64,000 bases of DNA from Neoconidiobolus thromboides FSU 785 (lineage: Eukaryota > Entomophthoromycota > Entomophthoromycetes > Entomophthorales > Neoconidiobolaceae), in contig MU626291.1 of assembly GCA_025603075.1 (NCBI GenBank), positions 80,078-144,077 on the forward strand, in the 5' to 3' direction. This document shows, one piece after another, positions 46,465 to 59,292 of this stretch; within the stretch, counting starts at the first letter, position 1; each line of letters begins with the position of its first letter. Position numbers and translations under genes: made by a program. The notes under the pieces were generated by a model. The model did no database searches and was not told the origin of the DNA. It saw only the letters and a list, made by a program, of their open reading frames with translations.

Positions 46465-47944
46465 TTTATTTTAATTTTGAACTAAAAGTATAGAAAATAA
46501 ATTTCATTTGCATTTAATGTTAATTTTCCACCTCAATTAGTCTGTAATGTGACATTTGGAATTTTAGGATGATTTAACCTGGCTGGATAAATCTTTGAGG
46601 ACTATTGGTTGAACTTAATTTGACAGACTCTGGACTATTCTAAGGAATTTCAAAGCTATTTTTAGGTTTTCGTTTTTTTGAAATAAAATCCAGAAATATC
46701 ATATACAGCTATAACAAAGATCAAAGACTATAAATTTTAATGATAAAGTTATTCATTAAGTAATAAATCTTAACTTATCTTATCTCTAGAACCTTACTTT
46801 AATTCTATCATATTTAACATTCAATTAGTTTTTAAACTTTCCTTATCTACTTTAATGAAGCATTTGAAGGGGCTTAATTTCTTTAAAGTTTAAAAAAGTA
46901 TTAATTTTTGGTGTATTTATACTATTTGAGATGCTTATTATAATAGTTATCCATGTTATTACAAATAAGAGTAATGAGTGACTACTACTTTAGAAATGCA
47001 TTTATCAACAATTATTATTATATCAAGGTATTGAATATTGCATGATCAATTTAGTAATAAATTATCTCATAATTAAAAAACTAGAATGCATTTTTATTAG
47101 AAATGAGAAGTTTAATTGAGTTTTTAAATTTCCTGTTAGACTATGAATGTTTTAAGTTTTAATATTTAGATAGTAATTTTTAAATTTTACATTATGTAAA
47201 AAATGAGTAAAATAATAACTTAAAAAGGACTGATATAGTGATGTTTTCTTATTTAAAAATCTGGAATAACTTGAATTTCACTGAAAATATTATTATTCGA
47301 AATTTTCTAACTTGGAAATTCTGTTAGTTAAGAACCCATAAAAGTATTTAAATATACAATAAACTTCAAATTGATTTCAAGTGAATAATTTAGATCACTA
47401 TATTTTTAATAACTCGATAAGGAGGTTATAAAGAAATATGAAATAGAAAGTAAGATAGATGTCCGAAGCTAGAGCTTCTATTTGAAAGAAAATGAAATTA
47501 GTTAATCAATTAATTATTGAGATATAAAACTTCCGAAATTTTTTGAGTTATCAAAGTGCTACTTTTTTTAAAATATCAAATAAAACGTTTTTCTTAAAAG
47601 AATATAAATTATATACTTTTAAACATATAGTTTGTTTGATAAATACGTTTCAAAAGTATTAAAATTGAAAATAGTTAAATAACTATAAAATTTAGTGCTT
47701 AAGGCCTGGTTGCTTTATATTAATTATAAAAAGCTGAAAGTTAAGCAAAGTATAATAATTTCGTAAAAAAATGCTCAAAATATTAAAAAAAGCTATTTAA
47801 TAGAGTATAAAACTATACTAACAATAAAAATAATATAAATAATATAAATAAGGAAAATAACTATTTATGTTAAAACATTAATTAATATAGCTAAAAAAAA
47901 ATTAAATAAAAAAATTAAAGATGTATTAATATTCAAGATTTAAC

Positions 47945-48052
47945 TATATGGGGATGTATTTTTATATTTAAGGATTTTATTAATAATTTTTCCGCTCAAA
48001 CAGTACTTAGAGGATGGAAAAAGTAATGAAACCAAAAAAAACATCCCCATAT
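47945..48052 (-). mobile_element. MITE-like element, copy 14
   Basis: Both terminal repeats are intact: starts TATATGGGGATGTATTTTTA and ends ACATCCCCATATA, flanked by TA on each side. It is open throughout in the minus-strand family frame. Confidence 0.95.
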
Positions 48053-48062
48053 AATAAAATAT

Positions 48063-48169
48063 TATATGGGACTGTATTTTTTGTTTAAGAATTTTACTAA
48101 TAATCTTTTCTTTCAAATAGCGCTTAAAAAATGGGAAAAGTAGTGAAGTCAAAAAAAACATCCCCATAT
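48063..48169 (-). mobile_element. MITE-like element, copy 15
   Basis: Starts TATATGGGACTGTATTTTTT and ends ACATCCCCATATA. It lies 10 bp from copy 14 in the same orientation, and the two read as a single open frame on the minus strand. Confidence 0.95.
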
Positions 48170-48265
48170 AAACTACAAAATTAGTTTTTATAATTTATAT
48201 CATTTTACTAAATTAGCTTTAAACTTTTTTATTCAAATTGATTTATACAAGTAGTGTTATTTTAT

Positions 48266-48366
48266 TCGAAATATTTTTGTGTTTAAAAATTTTACTAATA
48301 ATCTTTCCACTCACAAATAATATTAAAACATGGGAAGTAATGAAGTTAAAAAAAATACTCCCATAT
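48266..48366 (-). mobile_element. MITE-like element, copy 16
   Basis: A third copy in the same orientation within 320 bp. It is more diverged (ATATTTTTGTGTTTAAAAAT at the start, ATACTCCCATAT at the end) and its frame is broken. Confidence 0.8.
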
Positions 48367-48403
48367 AATAGTTACAAAAATAGCAACTTTTATATTCAAA
48401 TAA

Positions 48404-48432
48404 ATAATAAATAATAAATAATAAATAATAAA
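48404..48432. repeat. AATAAATAATAAATA tandem repeat
   Basis: About four AATAAAT units in intergenic DNA just beyond the MITE cluster. Confidence 0.85.
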
Positions 48433-49587
48433 TAGTATAACTTAAATAAGAATTTAATTTTTAAAATAATTCAAAATACTGTTTTATTAGCTTTATATTT
48501 AAATTAGTTACAATTTAAATAATTAATATGAAATATTTAAAAGGAATTTTAATAGCAAACTTGATTTTTAAAATTATTTTTTTAATAAAACTACTAATTT
48601 TTTTATAGTGTTTTTTATAAAGTTTATAGTTATATCTTTTGTTTTATTGGTTTTAAAAAATTATTTAATTATTTATATTGTTTTTCAATTATTTTCTAAA
48701 TGTTTTTATTTTGATATAGTGATATTTATTTTATAAAATAGCACTAGTATCTAATTTGTTGTTTTAGTTTTTCAATATAATACCTCTTTATTCTTCCTAG
48801 CTAACTTTAATCTTTAATAACTTAGCTCATTAGCACATTAAGGTATTATTTACACTGTTTATCAATTTCGATTATTTGATTATATTTATTATAATTTTAA
48901 ATTATCGTTATTTCTGTTTTAGTATTAGCAGTTTCTATAAAATATGACAAAACACTTGCTGCATAACAAATATCTGGTAGATTTTCAAAAGTCTTAACTT
49001 TGTAGGCCATTCTAAGAAATTAATCTTGGATTGACTTTCGAATCTAGTTAAATTTATTTTTAAATCTAATTATTAGTTTATTTTTATCAATCTTATTTCA
49101 TAAAATCTAAAATAAAAAGGAGAAATTCTATTACAGAGAGCTATTACTGAATTTCACCTTAGATTTCTAGTCCGCTTTAAGATAAATTTTGATAAAAGGA
49201 GCTTAACGTAATAACTGAATTGACATTTTTTCATACTATATACTTATTATAATAATATATATGTATATATAGTACAATTTAACATAAAATAATTAATATA
49301 TTAAATGTTTATCTAATTAATTATGACAAAGAATAAAAGATGCGTTTCTCCGTAAAAGTAAAAAAATGAAATTGAGTTTAGCTATTGTTCCGTCAAAATT
49401 TAGGATAACAATAAATTGAAAGACTAAAAATGGAAATTGTGGACAAACTAATTTTTAATTAAAAAATTAAATGTAATAAATATACATTTTCACTCTTTAT
49501 TTCCTATTTTTCTAATATTTTTTATTTCTTTCAATTTAATTGACTTAAACACGATCTAAATAAATACAACAAACAAAATAAAAAGAC

Positions 49588-50299
49588 ATGGCAGGACGAT
49601 CACCATTTGATCGCAACAATGAAGGATTTCAAAGTATTCGAGATGAAGAAGCGGAGTTTGCCCCACCAAAAAAAAAGAAAACTACAGCTTGTTGTTGTTG
49701 TTTACCATTGTGGGCTACCTTTTTAATAATATTAATAATTATCAGTGGAACTGCTGTCACTTTATTCTTTCTATGGCCTAGAATACCATCTATTCAATAT
49801 TTATCTTCTTCTTTTGGTAAAGATGGTAACGATAACCAATTTTTGGAAAGCAATAAAGTTTTGTCTTCTCATTTCAAAGCTAATATGCAACTCAAAAATC
49901 CGAATTATTTGCCTCTAAATTTAAGAAATGTTACTATTGAAGTAAGTATTAGTATTGTTATTTCAATTCAATAATATTTATAATTTTTAGATTTCTATAC
50001 CAGTAGATGGTGGAAACTCAGTCAAAATAGGCCAAGGATATTTATTAGAAAGTATAATATTTCCTAGTAAAAGTACAACAGAGTTCGTAATTGATTCGGA
50101 TATAACGTTGGATTTAAAAAGTGATAGTAGCGATAACATTAAAGCGATTGATACTATTGTAAAAAGTTGTAAGAGTGAAACGAATAAGAAATTAAACTTA
50201 AATTATTTTGCTAAAACGGATGTACCTTTGGTATCTTGGACCGGTTATCAACCTTCTTTTTCAGGTGTCTTTGAAATGGATTGTCCCTTTAAAACTTAA
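49588..50299 (+). CDS. Single-pass membrane protein, LEA2/Lea14-like
   Basis: Two exons: 49588-49941 and 49991-50299, giving 220 aa. An acidic/polar cytosolic N-terminus (MAGRSPFDRNNEGFQSIRDE) leads to KKKKTTACCCCLP, a Cys cluster next to the membrane that could be palmitoylated. The helix WATFLIILIIISGTAVTLFF follows (about 42-62). The external part (about 85-220) resembles a LEA2 beta-sandwich: FKANMQLKNPNYLPLNLRNV followed by short alternating strands. Fungal proteins of this layout are known, but their function is mostly unassigned, and I cannot give one. Confidence 0.65.
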
Positions 50300-51260
50300 G
50301 CTATTAGCATCATCATCATTTGGATATTTTATATTATGATATATAATATAAGTAGTATTAATATTATTTTTCTTTTTTATTAAATTTAAACGGTATAATT
50401 TATCTTTATTGCTTTCTTCATGCTATCATATAGTGTATTTTGTCATGTTGATTATTGCTATTTAACTTGTAATATGGGTCAATTACATCATATACTTCCA
50501 TATTTTGGTTTATCACTAATGTTATTCAACGTATTAAAATCCTACTATATTTTATAAATAATTATTTTAATATATGGTTCTTAAAATTTTTATTTTTAGA
50601 TAACAGGTAAATCAGTAGTATAACAATTAATAGTTTATTTTGAATAGCAATAACATCTTTATTTCAATTAAATAACAATTTTTTTATAATATATATAAGT
50701 TTAAATACATAGTTAAACTTATTGCATGAGCTTTCTCCTGCTCTCTACACTTATACTATTCTAGAGTCGTTTTATTAGGCTTGTTGCTTAAAGAATGCTT
50801 CTACTTTTACTCCAAAAACATTCAAAATTTTCTCCTTTTACTTTAAAGAACTGCTCCTTTTCTCAATATACTCTTTCCTAAAAACTATAACGCTTTTAGT
50901 TTAATTTTTCGTATTAAATATCACAAGAGCTCATCTTGAATTTTTTAAAGTATTACAATTTTATTCGTTGAGTTCTACAATAAGTTGTTTTTTTAAAAGT
51001 AATGTTCATAATTATCATGATTCTATTGATCAATAGCCTTATGTAAGGTACTTATAAGAAATAAGTTCGAAGTTATTTTTATATACCAAGTGTTTGAAAG
51101 TCTAAATTATTTTTTAATAGCATAGTGTATTAAAAATATATAATATTGTTAAAACAATACACAAATAATTATACCTTAGTTTTATAAGAGAAACCGAAAT
51201 TCATTAAACTAAACTAAAAAATAAATATCAAATTATTTTAAACATTATCATAAATTATAT

Positions 51261-51364
51261 AATTGAAGGTTTCTTTTGGCTTCATTACTTTTTCCATTTT
51301 TAAGCGCTATTTAAGCCAAAAGATTGTTAGTAAAATCTTTAAACAAAAGAATACGCCCCTAATT
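51261..51364 (+). mobile_element. MITE-like element, copy 17
   Basis: Has GGTTTCTTTTGGCTTCATTA, the core TTTTTAAGCGCTATTTAAG, and the end AGAATACGCCCCTAATTA. One T is missing in the T-run, so the frame is broken. Confidence 0.82.
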
Positions 51365-51407
51365 ATAAATATTATAAATAGCTTGGAAATATGAACTAAA
51401 GCTAAGG

Positions 51408-51507
51408 TATAGGGATGTTTTTGTTTAAGAAATATATCAACTTTTTTCCTCTTGGCAGCATTCAGACAATGCAATAATAAATGAAATCAAAAAAATATCC
51501 TCATAAT
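51408..51507 (-). mobile_element. MITE-like element, copy 18 (degenerate)
   Basis: Reverse orientation. Starts TAGGGATGTTTTTGTTTAAG and ends AAAATATCCTCATAAT, with a scrambled middle. Confidence 0.6.
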
Positions 51508-51849
51508 ATTCACAGATATAAATTAAAAACTTTGAAGCTGATGATCTAATTTAAATTAATTAGATGAAAACAACTATTATTAATAACAATATTTTTTTTA
51601 AGTTTCTAGAATTTTTCAAAAATTTCACAATTCTAAATGGAAAATTTGTAGTAGAGTTGTAGAACTGCAACAGTAAAAATATTCAACATATTGATTTATT
51701 ATTTAGATAAATTTAAAATAACAGCAAGTAAAAATTACCAATGTAACTAGTAGCTATTTTTAATGATAGAACCTATAAATGTAAAAGGAGATTATAATAA
51801 AACTTGCTCAATATGATTTTTTTTTAAATTAAAAATAAAAGCAAGAAAC

Positions 51850-51922
51850 GCCTTCTTGGCTCAGTTGGCAGAGCGTCCGCCTAGTAAGCGGAAGGTCATT
51901 GGTTCGATTCCGATAGAAGGCA
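51850..51922 (+). tRNA. tRNA-Thr (anticodon AGU)
   Basis: A full cloverleaf can be drawn. The acceptor GCCTTCT pairs with AGAAGGC, followed by discriminator A. The D arm is GCTC-AGTTGGCA-GAGC. The anticodon stem TCCGC/GCGGA holds the loop CTAGTAA, giving anticodon AGT. The T arm is ATTGG-TTCGATT-CCGAT. There is no intron. CCA is not encoded, as expected for a eukaryotic nuclear tRNA. AGU (read as IGU after deamination) is the main eukaryotic Thr isoacceptor. Confidence 0.95.
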
Positions 51923-52546
51923 TTGTTACTAATATCATTTTTTTTAAATGTAATTCTCTCTATTCTAGTCAGTTGAATTTTGAACTACTTCATATCCTCA
52001 ACAATAAAATACTTAGAGCTATATTCCTTTAAGAATTTAAAACACTTAATGATGTGTGTTTTTATAATTGTAACTTTATTTTTAAGTGTTTTTTTATCGA
52101 AGATTTTTACGCTCAGTAACACCTAAAAAAATGAACAAAATTATACCTAAAATCTATTTTAAAAAATAATGTATTCACTCTAATTATTTTAATAAAGCTG
52201 AATGTAATTATTGACCAATAAGATAAGGAATATTGAGTAGACTTAGATAGTTTGATAGGAATTGACATCGCCAATTCCTCTACAAAGATCTATTAAAAGA
52301 TAAACTGGGCCATTTTGGTTTACGATTAAACATTTAAATGCTACAATTCAATTTTACTAAAATCTCATGCTCCCATAAAAAGTTCGAAGTTTAATCCTCA
52401 TTTAATTGGTTAAAAAAACGAAGAATCAAAATTATCGATAAAAAGCAAAGAGATTGATTGATCAAATTTTAACCAAATTTGAAGATAATCTAAGATTTAA
52501 ATTTTCAAAAATCAAGCTTTTTAGATTTTTATTTAAAAATTAGAAA
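51923..52546. other. Spacer between tRNA-Thr and the complex I gene
   Basis: About 620 bp. A heavily worn sequence at about 52045-52147 may be another MITE relic. It otherwise holds the NUO51 promoter, in which no motif is obvious. Confidence 0.5.
52045..52147 (-). mobile_element. MITE-like relic, doubtful
   Basis: Shows TTTACGCTCAGTAACACCTA resembling the family core CGCTCAAATAGCACTTA, with loose ends. Similarity is weak. Confidence 0.3.
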
Positions 52547-54237
<1,691 letters not shown>

Positions 54238-54500
54238 AGAATATTCTATTTTTTGAATCTATAAAGTGATATTTTATTTTTTTATATTTGTTTAAATTTC
54301 CTTTATGAGTTTATAATTGATAAATAAAATAAAAATTATTGGATTATTTTTTTAAAATGGAATAAAGGTGAGTCATTTTTTGTAAAGAAAAATAGGTTTG
54401 GAAATTTTTTAAAAGTATAAAAAAAAAGAGGTGGCTTAGTTTTAAAATTTTTAACATTTAACTTTTCAACTTTTAAATTAACAACTATTTTAAATAAAAA

Positions 54501-55211
54501 ATGAAGTATATTAGTACCCGTAGTACCGATTCCAATGAAACTCATGGATTTGAACAAGTAGTTTTACAAGGTTTAAGTCCAGATGGTGGTTTATTTATAC
54601 CTCAACAGTTACCACAATTAACTTCTGAACAGCTTTCTATATTAAAAGAAAAAAGTCATAACTTTAATGATCTTGCCTTTGAACTTTTATCCTACTTTAT
54701 TCCAACCTCTGAGATCGATAGTGTTTCATTGAAATCCATCATTAAAAAATCATTCACTAGCTTTACTCATGAAAAAGTGACTCCTTTAGTTAAAGTAGGC
54801 GAAATAGATATCTTGGAATTATTTCATGGTCCTACCTTTGCATTTAAAGATGTAGCATTACAGTTTTTGGGCAATTTATTTGAATTTTTTTTAGCTAAAA
54901 AAGAGAATTTTAAACTTACCGTAGTCGGTGCAACTTCGGGGGATACTGGTAGGTAAGTTATATGAAGAAGAATTTATTTTATAATTTTTATAATATGTAT
55001 AACAAATCTAATAGTTGATAATAATATATTAAAATTTCTTTTTAACTTAGTGCTGCTATCTATGGTTTAAGAAATAAACCTAATATTAATGTATTTATAT
55101 TACATCCTTATAATAAAGTAAGTAAAATACAAGAAGCTCAAATGACTTCGGTATTAGATAAAAATGTTTATAATTTAGCAATTGATGGTACATTTGATAA
55201 TTGTCAGGTAA

Positions 55212-55253
<42 letters not shown>

Positions 55254-56282
55254 CTATATTATAAATTTTATAATCTATATTTATTTTTTAATATTTAGGA
55301 TATTGTCAAAGGCTTATTTTTAGATCAAGAATTAAATCAACAGCTCAACTTAGGTGCTGTCAATTCTATCAATTTTGCACGTATATTAGCACAGACAATT
55401 TATTATTTTTATTCTTATTTTGAGCATCAACGTAATCACCCAGATTCCACTAACACTATCAATTACTCTGTCCCTACTGGAAACTTTGGAGATATATTAG
55501 CAGGATATTATGCTAAACAAATGGGATTACCGATTAATAAATTAATAATAGCAACTAATAAAAATGATATATTATATCGTACTTATGAGACTGGTATTTA
55601 TGATAAATCAAATCAAGTACAGCCTTCTCTTTCACCTGCTATGGATATTTTAATATCATCAAATTTCGAAAGATTGATTTATCATCTGACTTTGAAGTTA
55701 GAAAAGGATAGTGTAAAGACAGGAGAGAAGATGAAGAGTTGGATGACTGAATTTAAAGATAGTCATAAAATTCAATTTTCAAAGGAGTTTATGCAATTAT
55801 TAAAACAAGATTTCTTAGCTTTTAGAGTCGATGATGAAGAGGTAAAAAGTTTATTGAATAATATCATAATTATAATTATAACGTATTGATGTAATTTTAA
55901 TTTAGATTGTTGAAACTATCAAAGAATGTTATCAAACAAATAAATATTTATTAGATCCACATACTGCTGTTGGTTACAAAGCAGCTAATTATTATTTTAA
56001 ACAAGAGTAAATCCATTATCAATGACAATAATAATATACTAACAAATTAATAGCAATTTGCCTATTATTACTTTAGCTACTGCTCATCCAGCTAAATTTG
56101 AAAATGCTATTAAATTAGCTATTTCCAACTTTGAATCTTTTGATCAAATTATGTTTCATGGCTATTTACCACAACCTTTTTATAACTGGATGCAAAAAGA
56201 TTTTGCAAAAAATGTTAATAGATTGGAACAACCAGATAGTAAAAAGGTCAAGGAATTTATTTTGCAAAAGTTAAAGGAATAA
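54501..56282 (+). CDS. THR4: Threonine synthase
   Basis: PLP enzyme converting O-phosphohomoserine to threonine, the last step of the pathway. Five exons: 54501-54952, 55051-55207, 55299-55841, 55906-56006, 56054-56282, giving 493 aa. It opens with MKYISTRSTDSNETHGFEQV. The PLP Lys is in HGPTFAFKDVALQF near 115, followed by VVGATSGDTGSAAIYGL across intron 1 and the phosphate/PLP loop SVPTGNFGDILAGYYAKQM. ATAHPAKFENAI marks the C-terminal region. Length and order agree with the fungal type. Intron 2 carries an ATA microsatellite. Confidence 0.96.
55213..55252. repeat. (ATA)n microsatellite
   Basis: About 13 perfect AAT/ATA units inside the second intron of the threonine synthase gene. Confidence 0.95.
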
Positions 56283-56483
56283 ATGGACTTAATTTTATTT
56301 TATAATAAATAATAGTTTATTTTATTAGTTTATGATTTTCAAAGTCTGACTTTTTTATTATATTTGTTTTTTTCAAGAATAATTTTTTTAATTTTTTTAA
56401 TTTTTTTTGATTGATCTAGTAAATTTATTATTTTCGTATTTTCTAGAATTTAATTTTTCTTTTTTAATAATAAAATATAAATT

Positions 56484-57764
56484 ATGCCAACGATTAGTCC
56501 AACAATTAATAAACCGATAAAACAAAAATCAACTCCTCTCTATGAAAAACTTCAAGAATTACCCTTTACTATTTATTACATGCTTCATGAACTATTTACC
56601 GATATTATAAGTAACCCATGGATAACTATGATTATTCAAGAATATTTAAGGTAAATGAAATTAATTTAATACAAATTATTAAAATTTAATTAACTAATTT
56701 TAAATCTAGTTTATTTTTAGCTTTAATAATTCATTTCATTGTAATTATAAACTTATTAGATTATCATCAACTTTCAAGTCAATTAGATACTTCAATAACT
56801 AACAGTTATCTTATTAATCTTATTAATACATCAACTGTTTATTCAATACAACATCAATTATCAAGTAACGGAATTAAAATTATTTTAATGTTAATAATAA
56901 GTTTGGGAAATACAATCTATTTTTTTAAAGGAGTTAAAACTTATTCTTTGTTCTTTACGGATGTTAATGAAAAACTAGTGGATATTGAAACAGGCTATTT
57001 TAAATCTAAAAGTTTAAGAGTAAAGAGATTATATCATAAAAACAAATGGTGGTGGGATTGGTGGAGGTAAATATTTTAAGTTTCAAATGAAGTTTAATGA
57101 GGATAAATTAATAATTGATTTTTAATTTTAGCAATAAAAAAATAGATTTAACAAATACGAAAGATAGTTATATTGAATTAAGAATGTGGGATATTGATAA
57201 TTTAAAGTTTTATAAAAATTTATTTTGGTAAGTTTATTAGAGGAACTATTATTGTTATTTAATTATTAATATTTTTTATTTTGCTAGTTATTGTTCCCCA
57301 TTACATTTAATAATTTATTTAATTATAAAAGATAATACGGATTTAATAATGATATTAACATTTAATTCAATGTTGAGTTTTATGGTAAGTTGTAATATAC
57401 TCTTGTTTATTCATTACATTCATGATTAATAATTACCTAATTATAGTTAAAATATTTAATCTCGCAATATTTACAATTAATTCAAGATAAAGAAATCTTA
57501 TATTCTCAAGTACAAAGAGAATATAATTTAAAATCTGTTTATCCAACTTATCAGAAATATGAAATATTAAGAAATACGGAATCTATTAGAGAAAAAGCAT
57601 TAAATAGAGCTAAACAAAAAGTTAATAATATTAGGAAAGAAATTGTTAATAATAAGTTTGAAAGTAATGAAGAGAGTGATAGCAGTTTTAGTGATAATAG
57701 TGATATTTCGAATACTTATTCTGGTATTTCAATTGGTTATTCATCTGCTGTGGAATTGAAGTAA
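56484..57764 (+). CDS. NUR1-like nuclear rim membrane protein
   Basis: Five exons: 56484-56650, 56710-57066, 57132-57227, 57288-57384, 57447-57764, giving 344 aa. Predicted membrane helices are at about 56-72 (LFLALIIHFIVIINLL), 130-145 (IILMLIISLGNTIYFF) and 215-235 (SPLHLIIYLIIK). The segment LRMWDIDNLKFYKNLFCYCSPLHLII matches my recollection of the NUR1/DUF2418 motif (VWDP...LFC.FSP.H). The C-terminal 100 residues are soluble and charged, ending in a Ser-rich tail. In yeast, Nur1 tethers rDNA and telomeres to the inner nuclear membrane. That role is transferred only by family resemblance. Confidence 0.65.
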
Positions 57765-57942
57765 ATGTTTTTTGTTAGCCTATTAAATTTATTATCATCT
57801 ATTTAATTCATCTCTTGATTTTCATTACTAATATAATATAATAAGTAAATGTAACAAATAAATGAATTTAAAGTTTAGGTATAGAATTCTTATTAAAATG
57901 ATTAAAAAGCAAATTAGGATAGAATACTGTTACTAAAATCAT

Positions 57943-59166
57943 TCAATAATTCTTGTTATTTTGAATAATCCAACTATTTCCTAAATAAATACCAGGTGTT
58001 GGTGAATGCGGTTTTTTAGTTAATGAATAATCTACTCGTATTTTTCGATTATGTAAATACTAAAATAAAAATTTGATTACAATTAATGATTCATTAATTA
58101 ATAAAACAATTACTTTTCCATCCATCATTCCTTTAGCTTTAGTAGCATCCGATACAGTTGTGTATTTAATAAATCCAAACCCACGAGATTTATTAGTCTT
58201 ATATAGTGAATCAAATAAGAATATATATTGTTTGTAACAATAATAACTTACAAATCGGTCGTAAATTAATTTAATACTTATAATATCACCAAAAGGTAAA
58301 AATTCTTTTTCTAAATCATTTTCATTTGTAGATGAGTTTAATCCAAAGATACCTAATATTTTAGATGGCTTTGCAGCTTCCTTGTTATTTATTAGTACTT
58401 TTTCTTATAAATAATTTATTTATAATCAATACCATTTGTTTTATATGATTATCATATCTTTTGGTTGTATGATAATGATAATTATAATAACTTTCATTTA
58501 TTAATATCCTATTTTATATTGATTCTTATATTAGTATACCTATATTTTTTATGACTATAATTATAGGGACTTCTAGAACGAGATCTGAAAATTACTTATT
58601 TTAAAAATAATTTAAATTAATTAATTATTACCTATAATAATTTGTATATCTTTTATTTAAATATCTAGTATCTTTTGGACTAATAGATCTTGATCTTGAT
58701 CTATAACTATTAAGATTATATTATATTAATACATTAAAATGTTTACCTTGAATGGTATTTACTATTATAATCATTTGAATAATTAGATTCACATCTAAAA
58801 TAATAAAAATAAAATATTGAATTTTTATTAATTTGTTAATACCTTTTATATTTATGATCTTTATAGCTACTTGAAGTATTTGATCTTAAACAAAAGCTAA
58901 ATAAGCTCCTTTTACATTTTATTCTTATATTTACCTATTATAATCATTATAGCCACTATTTGATATTATAATTATTAATATTAATAAAATGATGATTAAT
59001 TATCTCACTTTTTAAATATTTTTTTAGTCAAATAAGATTTATTGATTCCATCTGAATAATTATCTCTTGAATCCAATTCATCATCAGTACTGTGATAAAT
59101 CTTTTGAAAAAAAGGATAGCCAATTTAATTTATTACCAAAACTTAAATTACCTTTTCTTTTTCCAT
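57943..59166 (-). CDS. Transformer-2-like SR splicing factor (RS domain + RRM)
   Basis: Eleven exons: 59166-59152, 59100-59009, 58955-58935, 58884-58843, 58794-58747, 58706-58632, 58584-58540, 58490-58433, 58380-58252, 58197-58114, 58059-57943, giving 241 aa. The first half is Arg/Ser/Tyr-rich ([27 protein letters not shown]). The RRM (about 135-205) has RNP2 ILGIFGL and RNP1 [10 protein letters not shown]. It is followed by [19 protein letters not shown], which closely follows the Tra2 linker VDYSITxRxHTPTPGIYMG. Introns are phase 2 throughout the RS part, so each small exon (21-92 nt) can be skipped without shifting the frame. The model at 58433-58490 is the least certain piece. It likely binds purine-rich RNA and controls exon inclusion. 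Confidence 0.8.
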
Positions 59167-59292
59167 AATATTAAAAATAAAAACTATTAAACCCTTTCCT
59201 TTCTTACCAACTATATATACCTTCAATGTAAATGCATTATTTAAAATAACGATACAAAAAAAATGCATTTTTAATTAATTTTTAATTAATTT

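Larger units (their letters stand above)
46465..49587. other. 3.1 kb gene-free interval with a MITE cluster
   Basis: Holds the promoter of amidase C and of the LEA2-like gene. Three MITE copies in the same orientation lie between 47945 and 48366. A repeat of AATAAATAATAAATA lies at about 48404-48432. No gene is seen. Confidence 0.6.
50300..51849. other. Intergenic region with two opposed MITE copies
   Basis: About 1.55 kb between the LEA2-like gene and the tRNA. It contains copies 17 and 18 and no gene. Confidence 0.55.

Noticed and set aside
47945-48366. Three regularly placed repeats considered as a CRISPR-like array
   Set aside because: Units are about 105 bp with terminal inverted repeats, spacers are unequal, and the same element is dispersed elsewhere in the window. 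This is a eukaryotic MITE cluster.
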